Assembly (NCBI GenBank): GCA_027422505.1
Contig: JAPQWV010000480.1
Coordinates: forward strand, 413,001-477,000
From: Craterostigma plantagineum
Taxonomy: Eukaryota; Streptophyta; Magnoliopsida; Lamiales; Linderniaceae
Length of the DNA: 64,000 nt
Direction of reading: 5' to 3'
Position numbers and translations under genes: made by a program. Numbering within the stretch: the first letter of the stretch is position 1; every line of letters starts with the position of its first letter. Shown piece by piece: positions 35,752 to 48,490 of the stretch. A model generated the notes under the pieces. That model saw nothing but the letters and a program-made list of their open reading frames with translations, was not told the DNA's origin and did no database searches.

Positions 35752-38538
35752 TGCGGCGACCCTACTTTTCTAACTAGGATTAGTGGCGGACTTCCGCAAC
35801 ATAAGCCGCGGAAGGCCCGTCTAATTAAAAGTTTTTCCTAAAATAATATACACTAATATAAAAATACGTCTACATCGTTATCTCTGTACACGGGCCGAAG
35901 CCCCAAAAATATCAAAAGAACAAAATCCTACAGACGCTCCACAGGTCTTCATCCATGTACCGCACCGCCCTCAAAAGTCCGTGGAGCACCGCCACCAGCC
36001 GCCTCAGTCACGACGCGTATCAGCGTCGGACTCAGTACCTACAATACGTAAACACTGAGCAATTTTCCCAGTAGGTGAAGAAAATGCGTGTATGCAAGTG
36101 TGCACTCAACCCCGATCCCAGTATCTCACAGCATGATAAAATGCACACTCTTTCTTTTCCCACATTCCTATTTCACACAATACAAGGCCCTAGGTTAGGC
36201 TCGACACCCTCGCGCGCAATGACTATTGGGAGGCCACCCCCAAGTCTCGCGGCAGCCTACCCTGGTAGTGCACTGGACGATCACGCCAATGGCCTCCTAC
36301 CGGGTCGCTCCGCACCAATAGTATACACTGATAGTGCACTGGCCTCCTATCAGGTCAAATCAATATCTCGGCGGTATGCACCTCGGGACGGTCACGCCCG
36401 AGTAGACAGATCGATCACGCCTGTCTCCGCCAGGTGCCCAGTGAGCCCAACCTCGACTCCTCTAAGAGTCACCAATCACAAGCATCTCATTCTACCCCGT
36501 ACGTCGATATCTCATATCACTATCGTCTCACTACGGTACAACCATCTCTCGCCCTAACGTGATATGCACGTGCCATGCATGTACTAGAAATCTCATATAA
36601 ACATGATTTATATTAAACGCGTGGAAAACAGGTATAACACATAAGTCACGTAAGTCACGTAAATCATCTCACATGGAAACACATAAATTCACTTTTGTGT
36701 TACGTATTGTAGATGAATGATCCACCTACCGGCCCTCCTGCTATGGTCAGTCAAGAGATCTGGTGGAATCCGTAAATGTCGAACCTCTAAATAAATAATA
36801 TTATTAGTATATGTGATAGTTCTCGAAAACCCTAAAATTTATAAAAACCTAAAAATAATGATATTCCTAAAAACAAATAAACCCTAAGATATCGAAAACC
36901 CTAAAAATAGCAAAACTCTAAAATACCAAAAATTTATTAAGTGTAGAAAACTTTTAAAGGCTGAAATTATAATAAGTGTAGAATTCCTTAACATTTAACC
37001 AATGTCGGCGTTTTATAAATCTCGAAATCATCTATCGAGCCCTCAAATGTCGAGACCAAATTTGAAACCCTTAAATGTCGAAATCATGATATCTAAGTAC
37101 TCTCTATGATGATGTCGACATTTTTATTATTATCATTAAATATCTCGAATTCTACCTATACACATCTCGACATCTTTATGTTATACAACTCGACATCTTT
37201 CTTGTGATACATCTCGAGTTTTGTATTATCATATCTCGAGATCTTTAGTGTTATGCTACCTTGTCGAGTTATGTCGAGTTACATCATGGAAAATGTCGAA
37301 TACAAATGTCGAGCTATTTGCTATTACTTGTCAAGACCTAATAAAAGTCGAGACCTGTTTAGCTTTATCAAAATGTCGAGGTCTGTGTAGCTCGAAATCT
37401 ATTTAACATAAACTTATTGATTCTCGACATCGTCCTAGCATTATCATGTATGTTTATTAAATGTCGAGTTGCATAGCTGACAGAAGTCGAGACTTTCATT
37501 CTTTACCAATTGTCGAGACATATTATATTAAGAAATATCGAGAACTTAGCTTGTCGAAAGAGTTTAAATATCAAAACCTATAAAAATGTCGAGACATACT
37601 ATAACCTACCGAGATTTCCTTCGACATTTAACCTATAAAAATGTCGAGACATACTATAACCTACCGAGATTTCCTTCAACATTTTTATCTGAATTCATCT
37701 CGAGATTTTCTACTGCACAACTTAACTAGTCCGATTTCTACCAAAACCCTAAAACAGTATCAATCAATATCGTCTTCAACTTTCATCCCTAACCCAGAAT
37801 ATCTTACTCCCTAACTCAGCCCCAATCAATATAATATCATTATATTCATTCAAGAATCCTAAAACTCACGTAAGTACGCTTATTGAATGAGTGTTGAAGA
37901 ATCTAAATTCTTAACCTTATCCACACGCTCGAAATTCTCTTATGCTCAGTACCTAATTACGAAAGATAGAGAACACATATGAATATGTATAACAAAAACA
38001 GTACGTTTACCTCCTTTGCTTCGAGCTCTTTGTGTTAGCTAATGATTTGAGCTTGCTAAACTTCTCTTTTCCTAACTTTTCATTGAATTCTTTTTTACTT
38101 AGTATCGTTGTTCTAATGTGTAGTCCTAACAAGGGTTTTGCTCCTTATTTTTATGGATGTATATCAAAGACTTCGAATTTTGGAATGACAAGACAAGTTG
38201 ATGACGTAAATTTCCCTAACGTGTAAGTAACTAAATCCTCAATATCTATCTTAGTAAAACTTGGGCCTTAATTAGGTGTTAGATAGCCCAACGTTGAGTC
38301 CCTATTTTGTTTGTTAGTTTTATTGAACATATCCAATATTATAAGTCTTTGTACCATTATTATTATTATTACACACACACACACATATATATATTTATGG
38401 TCATTAATATTAATTTCAATCTAATAAAAATAATCTATATTTTCGTTATAAGATTATAATTAAATTATCCCAATCTTAATTCATAAACTTACAAAATTAA
38501 TTATAACAAAACCCCGTATTAAAATTACGGGTATTACA
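35752..38538 (-). repeat. Left LTR of element B, 2787 bp
   Basis: First base pair altered (TGCGG instead of TGTGG). Dense TGTCGA/CTCGACAT motifs at 36770-37700, including a duplicated block near 37585-37685. Inverted-repeat arms CTACAATACGTAAAC (36039-36053) and GTGTTACGTATTGTAG (36697-36712, one T short). Confidence 0.9.
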
Positions 38539-38574
38539 TCATCCCCCTCTTAAAAGAATTTCGTCCTCGAAATT
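38539..38574 (-). other. Polypurine tract and hairpin of element B
   Basis: Minus strand TTAAGAGGGGGATGA against the LTR. The hairpin AATTTCG-AGGA-CGAAATT (38557-38574) overlaps the end of the coding frame (TAA at 38573-38575). Confidence 0.75.
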
Positions 38575-41500
38575 ACGCCAACTCGGGATAACCATCTCTC
38601 ATATCATCCTCACGCTCCCATGTGGCTTCCTCAACTGATTGATTCCGCCACAGAACTTTAACTAGTGGAATAGACTTATTCCGTAGTCGTTTCTACTCGT
38701 ACATCAAAATCTCTACGGGCTTCTCTTCGTAACTCAAGTCAGGCTTGAGTTGTCGATAAAGAAGCTCGTTCTGAATAACATGGCTCGGGTCCGCGACGTA
38801 TTTTCGTAACGTCGATACATGAAATATGCCGTGAACTTGTGATAGGGAAGTCGGTAATTCCAACTGGTATGCAACTTCACCGACTCGTCTGATAATCTTG
38901 AATGGGCCTATGTATCTTGGACTTAGCTTGTCCTTCTTTCCAAATCGCTTCACTCCTTTCATCGGGGAAATCTTCAAAAATACTTGATCGTTCTCCGCGA
39001 ATTCCAATGATCGTCTCCTATGATCTGCGTAACTTTTATGTCGACCTTGAGCCGTTCGCATTCTTTCTCGGATTTTGGTCACTGCTTCTGTTGTTTCTCG
39101 AATCATATCGGGTCCTAATAAAGCTCGTTCACCGATTTCGTCCCAATGAACAGGGGATCGACATTTGCGCCCGTACAATGCCTCGTACGGTGCCATCCCG
39201 ATCGTAGCATGAAAGCTATTGTTGTAAGAAAATTCGATCAGCGGCAAGTACTTACTCCAGTTTCCCTTGAAGTCTAGCACGCACGCTCGTAACATGTCCT
39301 CAAGGGTTTGGATCGTCCGTTCAGACTGTCCGTCGGTCTGGGGATGATATGCAGTACTGAACGAGAGCTTAGTACCCATCGCTTTTTGTAAGCTCTGCCA
39401 GAAGTTGGATAGAAATCTCGAATCTCGATCCGAGACGATGGAGATTGGGATTCCATGGAGTCGAACAATTTCCTGAATGTATAATTCGGCATATCGTTCC
39501 ATAGAAAAAGTAGAGCTGGTAGGAATGAAATGGGCTGATTTGGTTAGGCGATCAACAATCACCCAAATAGCATCGTGGCCTTTCGTCGTTTTAGGCAAAC
39601 CAACGACGAAGTCCATCGTGATGTGATCCCATTTCCATTTGGGAATTGGTAAAGGCTGCAGAGTTCCTGCTGGTGGTGTTCCGCTTTGATTAGCTGGCAC
39701 GTCATACATCTACTTACGAACGTGGCGATATCCTTCTTCATTCCCGGCCACCAATATATGATTCGCAAATCTTGGTACATCTTTGTCGCGCCCGGGTGTA
39801 CTGAGTATGTTGTTGCGTGCGCCTCTGTCATTATCGTTCGTCGTAACTCCTCGTCGTTGGGCACGTATAGCCGATTCTTGTATAACAAGGTTCCGTCTGC
39901 CCGGATTCGAAGTCTTCGGGTAGTGTATCCTTCGCCTTTAGATAGAATTCATCCTTTTCTTGTGTTCTTTGAATTCGCTCTAGCAACGTCGGCTGAAGAG
40001 TCAGCGTTGCTAGTTTCGTTTCGACTTCGCCCAAATGGACTATTTCCACTCCAAGCCTGTGCAATTCCGTACTTATCGCCTTTCGACTAAGCGCGTCTGT
40101 GACTACGTTCGCTTTGCCCGAATGATAATTAATAACGCAGGCGTAGTCTTTTACAAGTTCCAGCCATCGTCGTTATCTCATATTCAGCTCTTTCTGGGTG
40201 AAGAAATATTTCAGACTCTTATGGTCTGTAAAGATTTCGCACCGTTCTCCGTAAAGGTAGTGTCTCCAAATCTTTAAGGCGAAGACGACTGCTGCAAGTT
40301 CTAAGTCGTGGGTTGGGTAGTTCTTTTTGTATTCTTTTAGTTGCCGTGTAGCATAAGCGATCACCTTCCCATTTTGCATCAGGACGCATCCCAGTCCGTT
40401 TTTCGAGGCATCGCTATAGACTGAGAATCCTCCAGTTCCCGAGGGTATAGTCAGAATAGGAGCATATGTGAGTCGCTTCTTCAATTCCTGAAAGCTTTGT
40501 TCGCAGGCTTCAGACCACTTGAAAGGTATGTTCTTTCTGGTCAGGTTCGTCAGAGTCGAGGCAATGCTTCAGAAGTCATCTATAAACTTACGGTAATATC
40601 CCGCAAGCCCAAGAAAACTTCGAACCTCGGTCGGAGTAGTTGGTCCTGGCCAATTGTTCACGGCCTCAATCTTACTCGGGTCCACGGAGATTCCACTCCC
40701 GGAAATCACGTGTCCCAAGAAGGCTACTTGCTCAAGCCAAAATTCGCATTTCTTGAATTTGGCGTAGAGCTGTTTCTCACGTAAGGTTCCGAAGACGATT
40801 CGTAAATGGTTCTCGTGTTCCTCCTTCGTCTTAGAATAGATCATAATATCGTCAATAAAGACGATTACGAAACGATCGAGATAGTCTTTAAAGACCCGAT
40901 TCATCAAGTCCATAAAAGCAGCTGGAGCATTTGTCAGTCCAAAAGGCATGACCAGAAACTCGTAATGGCCGTACCTCGTACTGAATGCGGTTTTAGGAAC
41001 ATCTACCTCCCTGATCTTTAACTGATGGTATCCCGAACGGAGGTCAATTTTCGAGAATACCGTGGCGCCCTGTAGTTGGTCGAACAGATCATCGATCCTC
41101 GGCAACGGATATTTATTCTTGATCGTGATCTTATTCAGCTCCCTATAGTCGATGCATAGTCGCATCGACCCATCTTTCTTCCGTACGAATAAAACCGGCG
41201 CTCCCCATGGCGAAAAACTGGGTTGAATAAACCCTTTCTGCAACAAGTCCTCTAGCTGTTCTTTCAACTCCTTCAGTTCATTCAGCGCTAGGCGATAAGG
41301 AGCTTTAGAAATTGGGGCGGACCCCAGCATCAGATCTATCGTAAACTATATTTCTCGATCAGGGGGTAACCCCGGGAGATCATCGGGAAATACATCAATA
41401 TACTCATTAACTATCGGTACGTCCTTCAGTTCTGGCTGAGGTAACTCCTCTGCCTTCACCGCATATACTAGATAAGACTCACAACCAGATCTCAATAGTC

Positions 41501-43028
41501 GTTGAGCCTTCAGCGCAGAGATCCGCGAAATACGATTCGAAGTAGTTTTTCCCAAAAAAGTGAACACTTCTTCTTCGGGCAGTTGAAATTTTACGACCTT
41601 CTTGTTGCAATCTATGATGGCTCCGTATCTCGAAAGCCAATCCATCCCAAAGATAACATCATAGTCGTTCATTGGGATCACAATCAGGTCGACGCTCAGA
41701 TCTCTACCCTCAATGTTAACGAAGCATCCTTCCAGCACTTGGTTATTGCGCGTCGGATCACCGTGTGGTAGGGTAACTATGTAATTGCATTCAGAGAAGG
41801 TAGAAGAAACTCCTACCTTTTTCGCATATTTGGCCGACACGAATGAATGTGTAGCCCCAGAATAAATTAACACAGAAGTGGGCACGTCATAGATAGTCAA
41901 CGTACCCGTTACTACGGAAGGATTTGCTTCGGCCTCCTCATTCGTTAGAGTAAAGACTCGTGCTGGCACCGGAGGGGGTCGAATCAACGGTCGGTTTGGG
42001 ACTTGAGGCATATTTTCGTTGCAGTTCCTAGCGTAGTGTCCTATTTTCCCACATCGGAAGCATTGTGGGGTCGGGTTTGGTCTTCGTCCATAGCACGGAC
42101 CAGAATGGAAACGTCCACCCTGTTGACATTGCGTTGCAGCACCTGAGGGCCGGTTCGGAGCGTTAAATGGCCCTTGGTTCGGTCTTGGTCTCCAGTTTCT
42201 GCTGGCCCAGTTGATTCCCGCGATAATTTGGTCCCTTGCCGAAAAATTGGCGTTTCTGGTTCCCTCCTCCTTGTTGTCCTTCTGTTCTCCGCTTAGCATC
42301 CTGCGCCTTTGTAACTCTGCTCTCCGCCTGCTCAGCTAGGATTGCTCGTTCAGCGATACGGGCATAAGTCTTCCCTTCCGTATCGTACATACTTACGCTC
42401 CGGAAGATCTCGGGCTTGTGACCTTCCAAAAAACGTTCTATCTTCAGCTCGTCGGTGTCCACGATATGTGGCGCAAACCTAGAGAGTTGCTCAAATTTGC
42501 GAATGTAGTCTGCTACAGACATTCCTCCTTGTTTCAGATTGGTAAACTCGTTTAGCTTCTGCGCTCTATCAGGTGCAGTAAAGTACTTGCCTCGAAAGAG
42601 TGCTTTGAATCTCTCCCAAGTCATAGTAGTGTGATCCTCGAGCACTTGAATGGTGTCCCACCAGTAGCCCGCGTCCCACGTAACATAAAGGTGGCACACG
42701 TCACCTTTTCAATATCAGGTAGATGGCTAACGCGCAACATATTCTCGATGGTTCTAAGCCAATCCTCCGCATAAGTAGGATTAGCGGCTTCCTCGAAGGC
42801 AGGGGGATTTAATCTTCGGAACCTCTCCCCGGCAGCTTCTGCGCGTGCTAGGCCAGGGGATGAGTGACGTTCCGAGGAATTTTGACGATGGATGAGATCA
42901 TTAATCTGATCGGACTGTCGCCGAATCAAATCAGTTAACTGATGAATGGTAGAGCGGTCCTCATTCGGTGGGGATTCGGAACCCGCCCTACGACTAGTTT
43001 CACCCGCCTCTCTACGTGTCCTTGGCAT
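38573..43028 (-). pseudogene. Gag-Pol polyprotein of element B, with multiple breaks
   Basis: Order: gag with FRRLNPPAFEEAANPTYAED and capsid motifs; zinc knuckle CFRCGKIGHYARNC; protease region; RT with [10 protein letters not shown]; RNase H with [11 protein letters not shown]; integrase with H2C2 zinc region and D,D,E core ([17 protein letters not shown]); C-terminal chromodomain-like part (WRNQSVEEATWERED). Damage: frameshifts near 42670 and 42190 in gag; the protease catalytic Asp is Tyr (IYSGATHSF, about 41860); stops at 41346, 40569, 40173 and 38693; frameshifts near 39860 and 39660 in the integrase N-terminal region. It cannot make a working polyprotein. Confidence 0.93.
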
Positions 43029-43177
43029 TTCTTAACTATTTCTACAATTATTCACAGAAAGCACATAAATCAAATAACACGTAATCACATTATCAGTCTT
43101 TAAACTTACAGGCCAGGCTGGTTCTCCAGGCTTTTTGAGCGGCAGTACATGGACAGTCTTCAGAATCTAAAGCCGAA

Positions 43178-43189
43178 GCTCTGATACCA
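43178..43189 (-). other. Initiator tRNA-Met primer binding site, element B
   Basis: Plus strand GCTCTGATACCA, 2 nt from the right LTR. Confidence 0.9.
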
Positions 43190-43191
43190 CC

Positions 43192-45820
43192 TGTGGCGAC
43201 CCTACTTTTCTAACTAGGATTAGTGGCGGATTTCCGCAACATAAACCGCAGAAGGCCCGTCTAATTAAAACTTTTTCTTAAAATAATATACACTAATATA
43301 AAAATACGTCTACATCGTTATCTCTGTACACGGGCTGAAGCCCCAAAAATATCAAAAGAACAAAATCCTACAGACGCTCCACAGGTCTTCATCCATGTAC
43401 CGCACCGCCCTCAAAAGTCCGTGGAGCACCGCCACCAGCCGCCTCAGTCACGACGCGTATCAGCGTCGGACTCAGTACCTACAATACGTAAACACTCAGC
43501 AATTTGCCCAGTAGGTGAATAAAATGCGTGTATGCAAGTGTGCACTCAACCCCGATCCCAGTATCTCACAGCATGATAAAATGCACACTCTTTCTTTTCC
43601 CACATTCCTATTTCACACAATACAGGGCCCTAGGTTAGGCTCGACACCCTCGCGCGCAAAGACTACTGGGAGGCCACCCCGAAGTCTCGCGGCAGCCTAC
43701 CCTGGTAGTGCACTGGACGATCACGCCAATGGCCTCCTACCGGGTCGCTCTGCACCAATAGTATACACTGATAGTGCACTGGACGATCACGCCAATGGCC
43801 TCCTATCAGGTCAAATCAATATCTCGGCCGTATGCACCTCGGGACGGTCACGCCCGAGTAGACAGATCGATCACGCCTGTCTCCACCAGGTGCCCAGTGA
43901 GCCCAACCTCGACTCCTCTAAGAGTCACCAATCACAAGCATCTCATTTTACCCGGTACGTCGATATCTCATATCACTACCGTCTCACTACGGTACAAATC
44001 TCTCGCCCTAACGTGATATGCACGTGCCATGCATGTACTAGAAATCTCATATAAACATGATTTATATTAAACGCGTGGAAAACAGGTATAACACATAAGT
44101 CACGTAAGTCACGTAAATCACCGAATCACATGGAAACACATAAATTCACTTTTGTGTTTACGTATTGTAGATGAATGATCCACCTACCTGCCCTCCTGCT
44201 ATTGTCAGTCAAGAGATCTGGTGGAATCCGTAAATGTCGAACCTCTAAATAAATAAATATTGTTAGTATATGTGCTAGTTCTCGAAAACCCTAAAATTTA
44301 TAAAAACCTAAAAATAATGATATTCCTAAAAACAAATAAACCCTAAGATATCGAAAATCCTAAAAATAGCAAAACCCTAAAATACCAAAAATTTATTAAG
44401 TGTAGAAAACTTTTAAAGGCTGAATTATAATAAGTGTCGAATTCCTTAACATTTAACCAATGTCGACGTTTTATAAATCTCGAAATCATCTATCGAGCCC
44501 TCAAATGTCGAGACCAAATTTGAAACCCTTAAATGTCGAAATCATGATATCTAAGTACTCTCTATGATGATGTCGACATTTTTATTATTACCATTAAATA
44601 TCTCGAATTCTACCTACACACATCTCGACATCTTTATGTTATACAACTCGACATCTTTCTTGTGATACATCTCGAGTTTTGTATTATCATATCTCGAGAT
44701 CTTTAGTGTTATGCTACCTTGCCGAGTTATGTCGAGTTACAGCATGGAAAATGTCGAATACAAATGTCGAGCTATTTGCTATTACTTCTCAAGACCTAAT
44801 AAAAGTCGAGACCTGTTTAGCTTTATCAAAATGTCGAGGTCTGTGTAGCTCGAAATCTATTTTACATAAACTTATTGAATCTCGACATCTTCCTAGCATT
44901 ATCATGTATTTTTATTAAATGTCGAGTTGCATAGCTGATAGAAGTCGAGACTTTCATTCTTTACCAATTGTCGAGACATATTATATTAAGAAATATCGAG
45001 AACTTAGCTTGTCGAAAGAGTTTAAATATCGAAACCTACAAAAATGTCGAGACATACTATAACCTACCGAGATTTCCTTCGACATTTAACCTATAAAAAT
45101 GTCGAGACATACTATAACCTACCGAGATTTCCTTCGACATTTTTATCTGAATTCATCTCGAGATTTTCTACTGCACAACTTAACTAGTCCGATTTCTACC
45201 AAAACCCTAAAACAGTATCAATCAATATCGTCTTCAACTTTCATCCCTAACCCAGAATATCTTACTCCCTAACTCAGCCCCTAACAAATCATTATTTTCA
45301 TTCAAGAATCCTAAAACTCACGTAAGTACGCTTATTGAATGAGTGTTGAAGAATCTAAATTCTTAACCCTATCCACACGCTCGAAATTCTCTTATGCTCA
45401 GTACCTAATTACGAAAGATAGAGAACACATATGAATATGTATAACAAAAACAGTACGTTTACCTCCTTTGCTTCGAGCTCTTTGTGTTAGCTAATGATTT
45501 GAGCTTGCTAAACTTCTCTTTTCCTAACTTTTCATTGAATTCTTCTTTACTTAGTATCGTTGTTCTAAAATGTAGTCCTAACAAGGGTTTTGCTCCTTAT
45601 TTTTATGGATGTATATCAAACACTTCGAATTTTGGAATTGACAAGACAAGTTGATGACGTAAATTTCCCTAACGTGTAAGTAACTAAATCCTCAATATCT
45701 ATCTTAGAAAAACTTGGGCCTTAATTAGGTGTTAGATAGCCCAACGTTGAGTCCCTATTTTGTTTGTTAGTTTTATTGAACATATCCAATATTATAAGTC
45801 TTTGTACCATTATTATTATT

Positions 45821-45854
<34 letters not shown>

Positions 45855-45998
45855 TTATGGTCATTAATATTAATTTCAATCTATAAAAAATAATCTATAT
45901 TTTCGTTATAAGATTATAGTTAAATTATCCCAATCTTAATTCATAAACTTACAAAATTAATTATAACAAAACCCCGTATTAAAATTACGGGTATTACA
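43192..45998 (-). repeat. Right LTR of element B, 2807 bp
   Basis: Starts TGTGGCGACCCTAC, ends CGGGTATTACA. A perfect 17-bp inverted repeat CTACAATACGTAAACAC (43479-43495) pairs with 44154-44170. The donor-like CAG/GTAGGT is on the minus strand with intron-side G at 44187. Contains an (AC)n(AT)n tract at about 45820-45856 that is longer than in the left copy. Confidence 0.92.
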
Positions 45999-46779
45999 TC
46001 CCTATCCGCGACTCTCGTCATGACAATCGCCGACTGATCTGTAGGGGCACACCACCAGCACCTGGTAACCACAGTCCGAGCAACGAGAATGGACCTGAAG
46101 ATGTTGCGTCGCCTCTACATGTCTATTCAACTCCTATGGAGGATGCTTACGTACCTAGGGTTTTCTCATCGACGGCCAATAATGCTATTGGGCCTAGGGT
46201 TCACTCTAATGGGCCTAGACTTGTGGCGAATGAGGCAGTGCCAATGTCCCCCTCTGACTTGGCCCCAACCGTTGAAGATGCGTCCGATGAAGACCACCCA
46301 CCGCTACAAACTATCAATCACCGTATCCCTGTTTGCCGAGCCACAACACCACCAGCCTCGGGCTCAGGGCCAATCATGGAGGGGGCCTCCCTGGATATTC
46401 AGTCACGTACGGAGGGAGTGATGACACCTAGAACCGCCAACAACCTTGGTTTCTACGAGGGACTATCATTCAAATGGGCTTAGGTCTTCGACTAACGGGT
46501 CCCAAAGTAGGCCTGAAGTTGCGGCTAAGGCAGCCAAAGTCACCACCGCATTTGTGCCAACTCCCCAATGAGCTAGCGGAGAAAATGCCAACCCCTCCTT
46601 TGCGGCCGTCATTCAAGGTGCCAACATCAATCACAATAAGCCGCGACGTCCGATCCCAACACGCCTTACCCTATCTTATACGGCTCCTACGTTGACTGAC
46701 GGTGTGGCCGAGGCCTGCCCTTCTTGGGAAGTGATTCAGAAAGGAACGGCTAGACAAGACCATATCCTTTCTTCTTCCA

Positions 46780-47394
46780 CAGGTTTTCCCAGCTGAAGCG
46801 GATGGAGTTCGCTGGATTACTACGGGAAATGGCCAATTCACGACCAGATCGGCTAGGGAAAAGTTGAGACTGCAAAGACCTATTATCCATTGGAGCACTC
46901 TTTTCGGAGGTCCACTTGCCATTCCAAGACATGAGTTCATCCAATGGCTGGCAATCAGAGATAACTGGCCACTCGTGATAAGGCTTGCGTGGCGGCTGCA
47001 GCAGAAGCATCCTTTTGTCTATTATGTGACAACCAAATGGAGGAAACGGTAAAACATTATTTTTTGAGTATCATTCACTACAAGTTGTCTTCGTATTATG
47101 CGTGACAGGCTGCGGTTCGGCTGGCCTAGAAGGGACTGATTCGGGGGGGATTCGTGGGCAGCTTATCGTTGGAAAGGCCAGCACCTCGCCTGGTTGGGAC
47201 CGCCACATGCCATCGCCTCGTTGGTCTATTACCTTTGGATGGAGCGGAATAGGAGATGGCATGACGGACGCCGATGCACCTAGAACAGATTACGGCTAAG
47301 ATTGAACCATTCTCTGCCTGCATTTATCCACTATCACGAACAAGTACCATCTCTAAGCTAGTGCTCTCCGACGCATTTGGCGCATCACCTGGTA
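46780..47394 (+). pseudogene. LINE ORF2 C-terminal zinc-binding region remnant
   Basis: Reads WSTLFGGPLAIPRHEFIQWL, closely parallel to SWAALFGGPLKVPRHEF in the LINE at 27649-29362, followed after frame changes by CLLCDNQMEETVKHYF. The end aligns as LRRIWRITW before TAG at 47392-47394, parallel to IRRLWRVAW in the other LINE. Several stops and frameshifts. Confidence 0.7.
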
Positions 47395-47412
47395 GGACGG
47401 GTTTGTGGGTGT

Positions 47413-48443
47413 TGTAGCGACCCTAGCCATCGCCACCATTCTAGCGTTATCCAAGTGCCTAACGATGCGATAACTTAAAAGTGACGCGGAAATGCGTATG
47501 AAATTTTTCCATTTATATGGAAGTCATTCCTGTACATGACAAAAGAGTTACATCTACTTCGTAATTACATTCGTGTCCTGATTACACGTGACGTGCACGC
47601 ATGCACAACAAAAGAACTCCTATGCGCCGGCCTCACAGGTTGTCATCCACGTACACACCACCCCCAAAAGTCGCTTGGATGATTCAAAAGCTGCCTTGCC
47701 ATCTAGGCGCCGTACAATGTCTTTTTTTGGTAACCGAGGAAAGCCGATGGTGAAACCCCGGGGCCGACCCACTACCTGCAAAGCAGGCCGATCAGGTCAA
47801 TCGCACATGTCTGGGCCCATGTGGGCAGGCTTAGGTAAATGTCCAGGGGATGAGATTCGAACCCAGGACCTCTCCCAACATGACCCTAAGCGCCGTACCG
47901 TGTTTGCATGCACCTACAACACATAACGTAAGGGATAAGCCTCCGTGGCTAAGTAAGCAGAAATTATGCATGCATGCACGTGTCAACCCCCGCAAAGGCA
48001 ATCCGCGCTGAAGCATCTAAGACTCATACTACTCACACTCAGGGCCCTCGACTAATCTTACTATGCACCATAATGAGCTCACGTCCATCAATGACAAATA
48101 TGACAGCGATCCACGCCGAATGGCCATACACTAGGATGCACATCGTTCCCCTAGGTTGCCATATGTACCCGGTCGTCCCCGACTGCCGGCGGTCGCTCAT
48201 GCTGATAGCCCATGCTGAGGTTGCCTACACCAGGGTTCCACCCTCTGTCGCTTATACCCTTAGGTCGCACCTCCAAGTCGCCCCTTACTGCCACGGGCAT
48301 TGCCCAATCATAAACCATTATACATATACGACCCTTTCGCCAATGGGCATTGCCCTAATATAAATGAATATATGTAGTACTAATATATATATATATATAT
48401 ATACGGCCCTTTCGCCAACGAGCACTGCCCTAATATAAATGAT

Positions 48444-48490
<47 letters not shown>

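Larger units (their letters stand above)
35752..45998 (-). mobile_element. Ty3/gypsy chromovirus B (Del/Tekay-like), complete but defective
   Basis: LTRs of about 2.8 kb run from TGYGGCGACCCTAC to CGGGTATTACA, with identical TCCCT duplications (35747-35751, 45999-46003). The interior has an iMet primer site, gag, protease, RT, RNase H, integrase and a C-terminal chromodomain-like region, then a purine tract, all on the minus strand. Long LTRs, the iMet primer and the chromodomain fit the Del/Tekay chromoviruses. It sits inside LINE ORF1. The LTRs are highly similar, so insertion is fairly recent. Confidence 0.93.
35445..46780 (+). pseudogene. LINE ORF1 remnant, interrupted by element B
   Basis: Candidate start MDSSP at 35445, followed by stops and frame changes. 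After element B an acidic, proline-rich stretch (PLQTINHRIPVCRATTPPAS) precedes SFAAVIQGANINH at about 46597. The SFAAV-type motif is typical of the conserved N-terminal region of plant LINE ORF1 proteins. The ORF1 zinc knuckle is not present. The reading frame runs directly into the ORF2 C-terminal part at about 46780, so most of the LINE body is deleted. Confidence 0.55.

Noticed and set aside
36075..36557. 160-aa frame in left LTR B, with a 179-aa version at 43515-44054
   Set aside because: Both start at the same LTR site but diverge after indels that shift frame, so no selection on the protein. They overlap the inverted-repeat region on the strand opposite to the element.
37020..37700. 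Regularly recurring short words that could suggest a CRISPR-like array
   Set aside because: Words are only 6-10 nt, spacing is irregular, and this is a plant LTR.
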